NCBI GenBank assembly: GCA_035762175.1
Contig: DASTPP010000333.1
Span: 6,641-70,640, forward strand
Length of the DNA stretch: 64,000 nt
DNA from: DASTPP01 sp035762175
Lineage (GTDB): Bacteria; Myxococcota_A; Polyangia; Polyangiales; Polyangiaceae
Direction of reading: 5' to 3'
Made by a program: the position numbers and the translations under genes. Of the stretch, positions 9,098 to 18,013 are shown in pieces. Position 1 is the stretch's first letter. The number at the start of each line of letters is the position of its first letter. Below the pieces are notes generated by a model, which was not told the DNA's origin, ran no database searches, and worked only from the letters and a program-made list of their open reading frames with translations.

Positions 9098-11514
9098 GGG
9101 GGGCTCCTCGTTGGGCGTAAGGGGGCGGGGGCCGGGGGGGGTGCGTCGGAGGCGTCGTCGAGCACCTCGCGCAGCTCTTCGCGCAAGATCTGCTCTTCGC
9201 GCACGCGCTCGGCCTGCAGGTTGCGCACGCGCGTCACCTGCTCCTCGCGGACTTCCCAGGCCTGCTCGACCGTGCCGACGTCGGCGCGCAGGACGATGTT
9301 CTTGAGCCGGTCGCGCACGAGGCCGAAGTTTCGCATGGCCACCTGCCCGACCACCAGGCGCGCCTCCTGGTCGAGCGACTCGAGCTTGGCGCTGTACGAC
9401 GAGATGTTCGTCGCCTCGCGCTCGACCACGGCGCTGAGCTCGGCGGCGCGCTTCTGCACCTCGCCGTCGAGGTCGCGGCGCATCGCGAGCAGGCGATTCT
9501 CGGCCGCGTCGGCCTGCGCGAGCACGGGCGCGACGCGGCCCGCGTAGGCGGCGGCGTCGGACCCGGCGGCGCCGCCCGAAACGAGCTGCACCTCTTGCTT
9601 GAGCTTGTCGCGGAAGGCGTTGCGCAGGTTCTCGTCGTCGACGAAGCGCTGGTCGCCGTAGCCCGCCTGCACCCGGCCGGCCTCGACGCCCTGGCGCACG
9701 CCCTCGATCTGCTCGCGGTAGCCCTTGAGGTCGCGCTCGCCGGCGGCGAGCTCGGCCTGCCACTGCTTGACCATGGCGGGGTTCTTGCCGGTCATGCTGT
9801 TCGCGTCGTTGACCATGCGCTTGAGGCCGTTGACGACGGCCTGCATCTGGTCGACCTCGATCTGCAGCCGCTGCAGCTTCTGCGAGACGGCGTTCCACTG
9901 GCGCTGGGCGATGGCCTCGCGGGTGAAGAAGTCGGCGTCGGTGAGGGGCAGGCCCGCGAGCCGCTTGCCGAGCTCGCGGCGCTCTTGCCGCACCATCGCG
10001 AGCTCGCCCGAGACCTCGCGCGGCTCGGCGTCGTCGAGGCCCTCGGCGACGGTGCCCCGGGCGAGGGCGACGCGGTTGAGCAGCTGCACGAGCTTCTCGT
10101 CGCCGGCCTTGAGCTCGGGGAAGGCGCGCACCTTGTTCGAGGCGCCGAGCACGGTGCGCAGCTTGAAGATGAGCCGCTGCGACTTCTTGATGAGGTCCCG
10201 GCACTGCGAGACGTCGTCGAGCACGGCGAAGGCGCTCGCGCCGTCGCGCTCTTCGCGCGCGAGCTGCACGGCGAGCGGGGGCAGCTGCGAGGTCTCGTCG
10301 ACGGTCGACAGCTCTTCTTGCGAGAGCATGTCGTAGTAGACGGCCGGGTCGGTCGTGCTGTTCAAGAAGCCGTCGACCCGCTCGCGCATCGGGTCGTACT
10401 CGCTGCGCACCGACTGGTAGGCGGCGAGCGCCTTGTCGAACTGGCCCGAGCGCAAGAGCAGGTCGGCGCGCAGCAGCGTGCCGTCGGCCATGTACGCGTT
10501 CTTCGGGTCGGCGATGGAGAGCACCTCGAGCGCGCGCGCGGCGCGGTCAGTGTCGCCGAGGCGCACGTAGACCCAGGCGAGCTCGTAGAGCGAGGCGCCG
10601 AACTCGGGCGACTGGCGGTCGACGTGGTTGTAGGCGTCGGCGGCCTCGAACCACTGGTCGGCCTCGTAGAAGAGCCGGCCGATGGCCATCCACGAGAGGT
10701 CGACGACCTGCTGGTGCTCGGCGGTGTCGGGCGGCAGCTGCGTCACCTGCCGGAAGGCCTCGATGGCGGCGGCGTAGCGCGAGGGGGGCGCCGGCGGCGG
10801 CGGCTCGCCCGGGGCGAGCTGCAAGGGCGGCGCCTTCGCCTGCGCCTCGCGCATGGCGACGACGCCGAGCAGGTAGCGCGCCTGGTGGTAGTAGCCGTGC
10901 CCCGGCGGCACCGCCCCGGCCGAGGCGCGCGCGCCGTTGAAGTCGCGCCGCGCGACGAGCGCCTTCGCCCGCGCGTACTGCACGAGCGGGTCGCCCCCGA
11001 AGGGCCCCTGGTTCATCTTCAAGAGCTCGTCGAGGTCGGCCTCGTTCTGCTTGCGCAGCGCCACGTCGACCAGGCGCGCGTAGGCGCGCGGGGCGTAGGG
11101 CGCCATGCGCGGGTCGTCCGCCTTGTCGACCACCTTGCGGAACGAGCGCCGCGCCGAGAGCAGCTGGCGCGACTGGTAGTACGACTCGCCGAGCAGCATC
11201 AGCCCGTCGGGGTAGGCCGTGCGGTGGTCTTGGTGCCGCTCGACCAGCTCGTTCAGGACGTCGATCGCGCGCGGGTAGTCTTTCGCCCGGAAGAGCATCT
11301 CGCCGTCGGCGAGCCGCTGCTCGGCCGTCTTCTCGACCGTGCGCGCCTTGGCGATGATCTGCTGCACCGAGTCGGCCTCGCGCTCGGCGTAGCTCACCGC
11401 GCGCTGGGCCGCGCCCGGCGCCTCGCCGGCGCCCACGGCCCACGCCGGGCCCGCCGCGCCCGCCCAGGCGAGCAGCCAGGCGGCCGCCCGCGTCGCCTTG
11501 CCGAGGGGCCTCAT
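8626..11514 (-). CDS. Exported TPR/coiled-coil protein of the gliding operon; frame lacks its expected stop
   Basis: The start ATG at 11514 overlaps the previous stop as ATGA. Residues 1-26 are a signal peptide (ends PAWA). TPR units fill about 50-380. Residues about 430-790 are charged, helical and probably coiled-coil, ending near REELREVLDDASD. After that (about base 9150) the frame continues as low-complexity Pro/Arg/Ser, the typical shadow of the AgmU frame, to a stop at 8626. Either the gene really overlaps agmU by 472 bases, or a base is missing or extra in the 8-base homopolymer at 9134-9141. I trust the coding part from about 9100 to 11514. Confidence 0.75.
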   Translation of the reverse strand: MRPLGKATRAAAWLLAWAGAAGPAWAVGAGEAPGAAQRAVSYAEREADSVQQIIAKARTVEKTAEQRLADGEMLFRAKDYPRAIDVLNELVERHQDHRTAYPDGLMLLGESYYQSRQLLSARRSFRKVVDKADDPRMAPYAPRAYARLVDVALRKQNEADLDELLKMNQGPFGGDPLVQYARAKALVARRDFNGARASAGAVPPGHGYYHQARYLLGVVAMREAQAKAPPLQLAPGEPPPPAPPSRYAAAIEAFRQVTQLPPDTAEHQQVVDLSWMAIGRLFYEADQWFEAADAYNHVDRQSPEFGASLYELAWVYVRLGDTDRAARALEVLSIADPKNAYMADGTLLRADLLLRSGQFDKALAAYQSVRSEYDPMRERVDGFLNSTTDPAVYYDMLSQEELSTVDETSQLPPLAVQLAREERDGASAFAVLDDVSQCRDLIKKSQRLIFKLRTVLGASNKVRAFPELKAGDEKLVQLLNRVALARGTVAEGLDDAEPREVSGELAMVRQERRELGKRLAGLPLTDADFFTREAIAQRQWNAVSQKLQRLQIEVDQMQAVVNGLKRMVNDANSMTGKNPAMVKQWQAELAAGERDLKGYREQIEGVRQGVEAGRVQAGYGDQRFVDDENLRNAFRDKLKQEVQLVSGGAAGSDAAAYAGRVAPVLAQADAAENRLLAMRRDLDGEVQKRAAELSAVVEREATNISSYSAKLESLDQEARLVVGQVAMRNFGLVRDRLKNIVLRADVGTVEQAWEVREEQVTRVRNLQAERVREEQILREELREVLDDASDAPPPAPAPLRPTRSPPCPASRAPAAPPAPAARRAGAAPRSRRSPSRSSPPSPSRPPRSPRAAPPPPRPPRPPAAPAPPPPRAPRPAARRAPAPPPPARRPSSPRPSPPPPRPAPPPSSAAPPRRRRRRRPRRSSRSSATAARWPTTSATRATSATPSPRSSSTTTKSAGAAS

Positions 11515-12476
11515 GGCGCCTTTTTGCCCCCCGCCCCCGCGCCGATCGAGAAGCCCGCCCCCGCGCTCGCCGCCCCCGCGGCCGCGCCCCCCGACGCCGA
11601 GCCGCCGCCGGTCGCGGCCGGGGCCGCGGGCGCGCCGGGCGCCGCGGGGCCCTGCGGCACGCCCGGCAGCGGGCCCTGGATGCCGGTCGTCACCTTCTCG
11701 AAGAAGCGGATCGCCGGCCGCTCTTCGAGCGGCGTCGTGACGCCGCCCTTCTCGTAGCCGATGACCTGCAGCGTCATCGTCTTGCCCTCGGTCGCCGTGA
11801 ACGAGTGCGTCGAGCGGACCTCGAACTTGTAGCCCTTCAGGTACGAGAAGACGCCGTAGCCGTTGCCCTGCAGCTGCAAGAGCACCTGCACGGTGTGGTC
11901 GCCCGGCGGGATCGAGCCGGCGAAGATGGGGATCGTCGGCTGGTCGCTCAGCGCCCCCGTGTCGTCGGCCTTGTTGTACTGCACCGCCCCGTCGAGCACG
12001 AAGAGCGCCCGGATCAGCCGGAAGGCGCTCGACATCTCGTTCTGGAACTGGATGTCGGCCCGGCTGCCGCCGACGCCGCCCGAGAGCACCGTGTCGCTGA
12101 GCAGCGACAGGCGCGTGTGCGAGCGCCGAATCTGCTCTTTCAGCTCGTCGACCCGCTGCTCGAGGTCGCGCAGCCGCACGACGTAGGTCTGCCCGTCCAT
12201 CGCGGTCGCCCCGCCCGCCGAGCCCGCCGGCGCGGCCCCCGCCCCGAAGGTCGCGGCCGCCGGCTGCGCCCCGCCCCCGAAGCTCGCCCCCGCCGCCGTG
12301 CCGGCCGTCGCGGCCCCGGCCGCCGTCGCCGTCGCGCCGGCGCGCGCGGCGGCCCCGGAGGCGGCCGGCGCCGGGCCGCCCCGCCCCCCCGCCCCTTGCT
12401 GGGCGAAGGCCAGAGGGCCCATGGCCAGGGCGGAAACGAGCAAAAACCCGACTAGCGGCTTACGGAGAGGATTCAT
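11511..12476 (-). CDS. Exported beta-rich protein, first gene of the gliding operon
   Basis: 321 residues from the ATG at 12476, with GAGG about nine bases upstream. Signal peptide 1-25 (ends AFAQ). A long Ala/Gly linker reaches about residue 92, then a short coiled coil (about 98-125, VRLRDLEQRVDELKEQI), then a compact predicted beta domain (about 140-260), then a second Ala/Gly/Pro tail. Databases may label such proteins dihydrolipoamide acetyltransferase because of the Ala-rich linker, but no lipoyl or catalytic domain is present. It heads the operon, followed by ATGA overlap with the TPR gene. An outer-membrane or periplasmic scaffold role is inference. Confidence 0.75.
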   Translation of the reverse strand: MNPLRKPLVGFLLVSALAMGPLAFAQQGAGGRGGPAPAASGAAARAGATATAAGAATAGTAAGASFGGGAQPAAATFGAGAAPAGSAGGATAMDGQTYVVRLRDLEQRVDELKEQIRRSHTRLSLLSDTVLSGGVGGSRADIQFQNEMSSAFRLIRALFVLDGAVQYNKADDTGALSDQPTIPIFAGSIPPGDHTVQVLLQLQGNGYGVFSYLKGYKFEVRSTHSFTATEGKTMTLQVIGYEKGGVTTPLEERPAIRFFEKVTTGIQGPLPGVPQGPAAPGAPAAPAATGGGSASGGAAAGAASAGAGFSIGAGAGGKKAP

Positions 12477-12552
12477 CCAAGAACCTCGTCAGTGGAGGGA
12501 GAAAACCCCCGACAGCACTGCACGCCCTGGACCCGTCCGAAGGCTAGGGCAG

Positions 12553-12583
12553 AGTGTAGCAAACGCCTCGGCGAAGGGCCCAA
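12553..12583 (-). promoter_or_regulatory. Candidate promoter of the gliding operon
   Basis: On the minus strand a TACACT hexamer (12558-12553) is preceded by TTGGGC (12583-12578) with a 19-bp spacer, about 75 bases before the first start codon. The -10 is good and the spacing is long, so this is tentative. Confidence 0.3.
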
Positions 12584-12854
12584 CCCGGGCCCCGCCGGCC
12601 AAAATGCGCGAAAATGACGGAGTTTCGTTGGGGAAGGTCGCCCTTCGACGCCATGCAGCGCGGCCAGCGTAGCAGAGTTTTTCGGGCCCGCGCATGCCTC
12701 TGCCCGCCTACCTTTGGCTTCCTTGGCCCTCGTTCGTTGAGTAGCCCGTGGGCGCGTAGGCGCGCGTTAGCACGCGCGCGCGTCGAGGCAAGCGGGTCGG
12801 GGCGTACAAGTTCGAGGCCGGGGGGCCTGGGTCGGGGCCTTCGTATGCAGGGGC

Positions 12855-12882
12855 TTGGGGTTCGGCAGAGGGCGTGTACTAA
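12855..12882 (+). promoter_or_regulatory. Candidate promoter for the sigma/anti-sigma pair
   Basis: TTGGGG (12855-12860) and TACTAA (12877-12882) are separated by 16 bp, about 210 bases before the sigma factor start. The hexamers are only partial matches to a sigma-70 type promoter. Confidence 0.3.
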
Positions 12883-13095
12883 GCTGCGCCCGACGATGAG
12901 GTCTGGGCGCCGCAGCAACCGAGGGGGCCACCCCAGCCGGCCGGGGGGCCGAGAGGCCGCGCCCGGGCGGCGGCGGTCGGAGACCGTCCCGGCGCCTGGT
13001 GCGTCCATCAGGGCGTGCAGAACGCCGTGCTCTGGCTGCCCGCAGGGGCCGAAGCGCCCCGGCCACCGGCCCGGCGGGCGGGAAGGCTGAGGCTC

Positions 13096-13713
13096 GTGGC
13101 CCGCGACCCCTTCGAGTCGGTCGGCGACGAGGTGCTGATGCGCCGCTACCAGCACGGCGACGCCGCCGCGTTCGCCGCGCTGATGCGCCGGCACCTCAAC
13201 GGCGTTTACAATTTTCTCGCCCGCCAGGTGGGCGGCCGCTCGGCCGTCGCCGAAGACCTCGCCCAAGAGGTCTTTCTTCGGGTCGTCGAGCGCGCGCGCG
13301 AGTTCAAGCACGAGGCGCGCTTCTCGACCTGGCTCTACACGATCGCGCGAAACCTCGCCATCGACCACCTGCGCAAGGCCTCGCTGCGGCGCCACCCCTC
13401 GCTCGACGAGCAGCACCCGGCCACCGGCACCACCCTCGGCGAGCGCGTGGTCGACGTGCACCCGGGCGCGTCGGGCGAGCGCATGGCGGCCGCGTCCGAG
13501 CTCGGCGAGCGCATCGGCCGGGCCCTCGAGGCGCTGCCCGAAGAGCAGCGCGAGGTCTTCCTGCTGCGCGAGGTGGCGCGCCTGCCCTTCCAAGAGATCG
13601 CCGCCATCACGGGGGCCCCGGAGAACACGGTCAAGAGCCGGATGCGCTACGCCCTCGAGCGCCTGCAGCAGGGGCTCGAAGACTACGCGGACGAAGCCCG
13701 CTCGCTGCGCTAA
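13096..13713 (+). CDS. ECF-type RNA polymerase sigma factor
   Basis: 205 residues from the GTG at 13096, chosen for the GGAAGG and GAGG just upstream. An upstream in-frame GTG at 13015 would add 27 residues of poor quality. Sigma region 2 spans about residues 15-95, with EDLAQEVFLRV and the FSTWLYTIARNLAIDHLRK core. Region 4 lies at about 140-195 (LPEEQREVFLLRE, then ITGAPENTVKSRMRYA as the helix-turn-helix). It belongs to the RpoE-like ECF group. Twenty-two bases downstream lies a membrane zinc-finger protein that is its probable anti-sigma factor. Divergent placement next to the gliding operon makes that operon a candidate target, which is inference. Confidence 0.92.
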   Translation: MARDPFESVGDEVLMRRYQHGDAAAFAALMRRHLNGVYNFLARQVGGRSAVAEDLAQEVFLRVVERAREFKHEARFSTWLYTIARNLAIDHLRKASLRRHPSLDEQHPATGTTLGERVVDVHPGASGERMAAASELGERIGRALEALPEEQREVFLLREVARLPFQEIAAITGAPENTVKSRMRYALERLQQGLEDYADEARSLR

Positions 13714-13735
13714 GACTGAGGGACAGGTCGTAACC

Positions 13736-15058
13736 ATGGACTGTGAAGGTTTTGACGGTGTGGCGCTCGACCTCGTCGACGACGACGGGCGGCGGGACGC
13801 GAGGGCGGTCGAAGACGCCAAGCGTCACGCCGAGGGCTGCACGCGCTGCGCCGCGGCGCTCCGGTCGCTGCGGGCGGCGCGCGAGGCGGTGCGGCTGCCC
13901 CCCCTCGCGCTGCCCGACGGGCTCGAGGCGCGCATCCTGGCGGCGGCCCGGCGGCGCGAGCGCGAGGCGCGCTCGGGCTGGTGGCAGCGGCTCGACCTCT
14001 TCATCTCCCGGGCCGGGGCGTACGCCATGCGGCCGCAGCCGGCCATGGCGCTCGTGCTCTTGCTCATGGTGGGCTCGAGCCTCTTTCTGCTGCGCGCCCG
14101 GCCCGAGGGGCTCTCGCGCGTCTCGGTCACCGAGCGGGGCGTGCCCATCCCGCGGGCGGCCGAGAAGGGCGAGGCGGCCCCCGAGTCGGCCGCCCCGGCC
14201 GCGGCCTCGGCCGCGCCGGCCCCGACCGCGATCGCGCAGCGCGACGAAGAGCGCAACGTCGCCAAGATGGAGGGCGCGCGCGACGGGCGCGAGCGCGGGG
14301 GCTCCGACACGCCCGCGCCCAAGGGCGCCGCCGAGTCCGACGGGCCGAGCGCCCTGCGCGAGTTCTCGCCCGCCCCGCCCCGCCCGGCCGAGGCGCCGCC
14401 CGCCGTCGCGGCCGCGCCCGCACCGCCGCCGGCGGCGGCGATGGGCCGCGCCGACGCGGCCGCCGCCCAGGCCGCGCCCGGCGTGGCCGCGACGGCCACC
14501 GCCACCGCCACCGCGACGCCGAGCGCCGACGCGACCTTCAGCACCGCGATGGACGACTACAAAGCCCGGCGCTTCGCCGAGGCCCAACGCGGCTTCGACC
14601 TCATCGTCAGCGAGGGCGGCGCCCAGGCCCCGCTCGCCGCGCTCTACGCCGCGCGCTCGGTGCGCTACACCGCGGGCTGCAGCGCCGCCGTGAACCGCTT
14701 CGACTCGGTGGCCAACCGCTTCACCGGCACGAGCATCGCCGCCGAGGCCATGTGGGAGGGCGCGCTCTGCTACCGCGAGCTCGGCCAGTACGACCGCTCG
14801 CGCCAGCTCTACCTCGCCCTGCGCCGCGTCGCCGGCTACCGCGAGCGGGTCGACCGCGAGCTCGCCGAGCTCGACCAGCGGCCCGCCGTCGGCGGCGGCG
14901 GCGCCCGGCCCGGCGTGCCCGCGCGCGCGGCCCCCGCCCCCCGGCCCGCCGCGCGGCCGGCCGCCGAGCCGCAAAACGCCGAGTTCGCCGCCCCGCCGCC
15001 CCACCGGCCCGCCTCGCCCGCGCCGCCGCCCAACGCCGACGTCGAACGCGCGCGCTGA
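13736..15058 (+). CDS. Membrane anti-sigma-like zinc-finger protein with C-terminal TPRs
   Basis: 440 residues from the ATG at 13736, with GAGGGA upstream. An HxxxCxxC zinc-binding motif (HAEGCTRC, about residues 31-38) is typical of ZAS anti-sigma factors. One membrane segment lies at about 102-120. The periplasmic side is a long Ala/Pro linker followed by TPR-like helices (about 270-380, with FSTAMDDYKARRFAEAQRGF). The zinc finger should hold the ECF sigma factor encoded just upstream, and the TPR part may sense or contact periplasmic partners. The TPR end is unusual for an anti-sigma factor. The molecular pairing is inferred from gene order. Confidence 0.82.
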   Translation: MDCEGFDGVALDLVDDDGRRDARAVEDAKRHAEGCTRCAAALRSLRAAREAVRLPPLALPDGLEARILAAARRREREARSGWWQRLDLFISRAGAYAMRPQPAMALVLLLMVGSSLFLLRARPEGLSRVSVTERGVPIPRAAEKGEAAPESAAPAAASAAPAPTAIAQRDEERNVAKMEGARDGRERGGSDTPAPKGAAESDGPSALREFSPAPPRPAEAPPAVAAAPAPPPAAAMGRADAAAAQAAPGVAATATATATATPSADATFSTAMDDYKARRFAEAQRGFDLIVSEGGAQAPLAALYAARSVRYTAGCSAAVNRFDSVANRFTGTSIAAEAMWEGALCYRELGQYDRSRQLYLALRRVAGYRERVDRELAELDQRPAVGGGGARPGVPARAAPAPRPAARPAAEPQNAEFAAPPPHRPASPAPPPNADVERAR

Positions 15059-15090
15059 GCGCGCCGCGCGGCGGCCGCCCGCGGCCGGGG

Positions 15091-15124
15091 CCGCGGCGCC
15101 GGCCCCTCGCCCGGCGCGCCGCGG
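15091..15124. terminator. GC hairpin between convergent genes
   Basis: Two arms (15091-15102 and 15111-15124) pair with a small bulge in the 87-base gap between the anti-sigma gene and the convergent PilZ gene. It has no T-run on either side. Its position suggests a shared terminator. Confidence 0.4.
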
Positions 15125-15145
15125 CGGGGCCTTCGGCCGCGCGAG

Positions 15146-15541
15146 CTACGACGCGGCTTCGCGCAGATACGCGATGGTGCGCACGGCCTGCACGACGCGC
15201 TCGCGGTCGTCGTACGAGAGGTCGACGAGGCGCACGCCCATGCCCGGGTTCGGGTTGTCGCCGAGCACGCGCAAGGGGTTGAGCCACTGCACCTGACCGG
15301 ACAACGTGAAGGGGCCCATGTCGCGCGGCGCGAAGCGCAGCGTCACGTGCATGCCGATGCCGAGCGGCTTCAACGTGCGGATGAAGATGCCGAGCGCCGA
15401 GATGTTCGAGAGCGACGCATACAAGAAGTTGCCCTCGTCGTCGCAGTCGACAAACCAGATGGGCTCTCGCTCGCTGCGGCGGTCGCCGTCGCCCTCGCAC
15501 GGGGCCCTCGGGGCGTCAGGCGGATCGCTCGACGACGACAC
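15146..15541 (-). CDS. PilZ domain protein (c-di-GMP receptor)
   Basis: 131 residues from a GTG at 15541. There is no Shine-Dalgarno, but TAGCAC ends seven bases before the start (see the finding on leaderless starts). The PilZ fold is clear: the RxxxR motif is RRSER near residue 21, followed about 20 residues later by NISALGIFI, the D/NxSxxG motif. A VQWLNP strand and a final GMGVRLVDL strand follow. Single-domain PilZ proteins of this length are common in myxobacteria and bind cyclic di-GMP to control motility or development. The target protein is unknown. Confidence 0.88.
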   Translation of the reverse strand: MSSSSDPPDAPRAPCEGDGDRRSEREPIWFVDCDDEGNFLYASLSNISALGIFIRTLKPLGIGMHVTLRFAPRDMGPFTLSGQVQWLNPLRVLGDNPNPGMGVRLVDLSYDDRERVVQAVRTIAYLREAAS

Positions 15542-15591
15542 GAACCACGTGCTAGCTCGGTCACGCGCGGGTGTACAGCGCCGAGGCGCGC

Positions 15592-17814
15592 TCAGCGCAC
15601 GCGCACCCGCCCGGCTTCGACGCGGTCGTCGTCGTGGCCGCCCCGCGTCACCGGCAGGCGCCCGTCGCCCCGGTAAAAGCCCAAGAAGAGCGGGTGAACG
15701 CCGGGTGCAAAATTCGGTTCGAGGCGCAGCGTCGACCGGTCCGTGATGATGTCGCCCGCCTGCCAGAGCGTCATCGGGTAGGCCTCGAGTTCGTGGTCGG
15801 CGGTGTGGCGTTGTGCCCCACCTTCTAGGTGCACCAAGGCGCGCCAGGGCAAGGCGGGCGTCGAAAGAACACGGTAATAGGCGCGAAGCACGTACGTTCG
15901 GCCCCTCGTGACGGCCTCGGCGGGGGTAACGTCGTCACTTTCGTAAAGATCCCAGCCGAGCGCCTCGATCTCGTCGCCGAAGCGGGCCTCGAGCGGGTGC
16001 GCCGGCCGGGGCGGCTCGTCGCCGACGAAGCGGGCGAGGGGCGTCGCGTTCGTCTCGCCCTCGCGCAACGAGCTCGCCGCGAGGTGCACGTGTCCCGAGC
16101 TCGCGTCGAGCAGGGGCAGGTTGCGCCCCCCCTCGCCCTCGCGCCGGGCCCGCCAGAGGGCGTTGAGCTCGGGCAGTTCGGCGGCCCGCACGAGCAGCCA
16201 GCGCCGCGCGGGCGGCTCGGCCCCCTCGAGCCAGGCGAGGGCGGAGGCCGCGTCGACGAAGGTGCGCGCGCCGGGCTCGCCGAAGTAAGCCGGCGAGCGC
16301 GACGCGACGCCCCAAAGGCCGAGCGGCTCGTTCTCGAGGCGCGACCGGCGGTACGCGGCGATGGCCCCGCGGGGCGACCAGCGCGCCGAGAGCTCGGGGT
16401 AAAGAAGGAGGCAGGGCGCGAGCGCCGCGAGGGCGCCGCCGGCGAGGGCGAGCCGGTCGCGACGCACGGCGCGTCCGAGCAGGGCGCGGGCGCGCGAGCG
16501 GGCAGACCAGGCCGGCGCCAGCGCGAGCAAGAAGGGGGGGGCGGCGAGCGCGGCCGAGAGGGCCCAGAGCGAGGACGCGCGGCGCGCGAAGCCCTCGGGC
16601 AGCGTCGCGCCCGGCAGCAGGCAGGCGTCGAGCGTCGCGTCGGGCAGGCGCGCGAAGTCGAGCGCGAGGAGCGCGAGCCAGGCGGCCGTCGCGAGGGCCG
16701 CCGTGCGCAGGGGGGCGCGGCGGCGGCCGAGCTCGTCGAGGGCGAGCGCGAGCGCGGCGGCGAGCAGGCCCGTCCCGACGAAGGGCAAGGGGCCGGTCGT
16801 GGGCGCGAGCCAGGCGTGGGCGGCGTACGCCGCGCAGGCGCCGAGCGCGAGGGCGATGCGGACGCGCGCGACGCGATCGTCGCCCGCGCCGCGCGCCCGC
16901 GCCGGGGGCGAGGCGAGCCAAGCGAAGGCGGCGGGCAAGAGGGCGCTCCAGGGGAAGAGCCCGTGGCCGAGCGGCCGCAAGGTCTGCTCGAAGGTCGGGT
17001 AGCGCAGCCCCTCGAAGGCCGCCGCGCCGAGCGCGTACGAGAAGCGGGCGGGCGTCGCGCGGGCGAGGGCGTAGGCGCCGGCCGCGAGCGCCGCCGCGCC
17101 GCCGGCGAGCGCCGCGGCCGCGAGCGCGCGGCTCCGGGGGGGCGGCGCGGCGGGCGCGAGATCGCGCGTCAGGTAGGCGGCGGCCCCGGTGCCGAGGAGC
17201 GGCACGGCGAGCCCGAACACGGCGCCGCGGCAGGCGAAGCCCGCCCCGAGGCCCGCGGCGGCCACGAGCGCCCAGCCGGCCGCGCGGGGGCCGGAGGCCC
17301 GCTCGTCGAAGAGCAGCACGCTCAGGCCGGCGAAGGCGGCGACGAGCGCGGCCATGGCCATCGCCTCGCCGGTCGCGCTACGGCTCTGCACGGCGTAAAG
17401 CGGCATCGTCGCGAGGATCCACGCCGCGTGCGCGGCGGCGCGCGGCCCGGCGACCCGGCGCGCCCAGAGCCAGAGCGCGGCGAGCCCGGCGACGCCGGCG
17501 AGCGCGAGCGGGGCGCGGGCCGAGACGAGGCCGAGGCCGGCGAGGCGCTGCGCGAGGGCGGTCGCGAGGGCGGGCAGCTCGCCGCGCCCGACGTCGCCGA
17601 GCGTGGGCAGGCGGTTCTCGGCGCCGGCGAGCGCGAGCCAGGGGGCGTCGAACAGGTGCAGCGCCGCGCGGCGCGCGACGTCGACGGCGTTGAGCTCGGA
17701 GGGGTCGCCGAGGCCGGCGAGGGCCGCGGGGGCGGCGAGCAAAGCGGCGGGCAGGGCGAGGCCGAGCGCGAGCTCGGCGGCGGAGGGCCGGGGCGGGGCG
17801 TGGGGCGCGGGCAC
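15592..17814 (-). CDS. GT39-like polytopic glycosyltransferase
   Basis: About 740 residues if started at the GTG at 17814. An alternative ATG at 18015 overlaps the era start codon on the other strand and would add a disordered Pro/Arg segment. After the first membrane segment an acidic loop (GLGDPSELNAVDVA) resembles the catalytic D..E loop of PMT/ArnT-type GT-C enzymes. About ten further hydrophobic segments follow, then a soluble C-terminal domain of some 250 residues. Such enzymes transfer sugars from polyprenyl-phosphate donors at the outer face of the inner membrane. Substrate unknown. The start is the uncertain part. Confidence 0.7.
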   Translation of the reverse strand: MPAPHAPPRPSAAELALGLALPAALLAAPAALAGLGDPSELNAVDVARRAALHLFDAPWLALAGAENRLPTLGDVGRGELPALATALAQRLAGLGLVSARAPLALAGVAGLAALWLWARRVAGPRAAAHAAWILATMPLYAVQSRSATGEAMAMAALVAAFAGLSVLLFDERASGPRAAGWALVAAAGLGAGFACRGAVFGLAVPLLGTGAAAYLTRDLAPAAPPPRSRALAAAALAGGAAALAAGAYALARATPARFSYALGAAAFEGLRYPTFEQTLRPLGHGLFPWSALLPAAFAWLASPPARARGAGDDRVARVRIALALGACAAYAAHAWLAPTTGPLPFVGTGLLAAALALALDELGRRRAPLRTAALATAAWLALLALDFARLPDATLDACLLPGATLPEGFARRASSLWALSAALAAPPFLLALAPAWSARSRARALLGRAVRRDRLALAGGALAALAPCLLLYPELSARWSPRGAIAAYRRSRLENEPLGLWGVASRSPAYFGEPGARTFVDAASALAWLEGAEPPARRWLLVRAAELPELNALWRARREGEGGRNLPLLDASSGHVHLAASSLREGETNATPLARFVGDEPPRPAHPLEARFGDEIEALGWDLYESDDVTPAEAVTRGRTYVLRAYYRVLSTPALPWRALVHLEGGAQRHTADHELEAYPMTLWQAGDIITDRSTLRLEPNFAPGVHPLFLGFYRGDGRLPVTRGGHDDDRVEAGRVRVR

Positions 17815-18013
17815 GGGGCGGGCAGCGGCGGGGGCGCGCGGGGGCCGACGCGTAGCCCGGGCGGGGGTGCGGGGCAGCAAAAAAGCCGCCCCGGGGCCGT
17901 GCGGCGCGGCGGGCCGCCACGCCGCGGGCGGGCGCGGGGCGCGGGCCGGGCGGGCGGTTCGGGGCGCCGCGCCCTTCAGTCCGGGGGCCGTCTCCGGTAG
18001 GGGTGGAGCCGCC

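Larger units (their letters stand above)
12477..13095. other. 619-bp divergent intergenic region
   Basis: The region separates the minus-strand gliding operon from the plus-strand sigma factor. It is less GC-rich than the genes (for example the AAAATGCGCGAAAATGACGG stretch near 12600). Frames inside it have no recognisable protein. Besides the two candidate promoters listed separately I see no RNA gene. Confidence 0.7.

Noticed and set aside
5066..9547. A 1493-codon plus-strand frame opposite agmU
   Set aside because: Val/Gly/Leu/Arg-rich shadow without recognisable motifs; the minus-strand frame is clearly AgmU-like.
11511..12476. Dihydrolipoamide acetyltransferase
   Set aside because: Only an Ala-rich linker resembles E2. 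There is no lipoyl lysine motif or DHxxxDG site, and a signal peptide is present.
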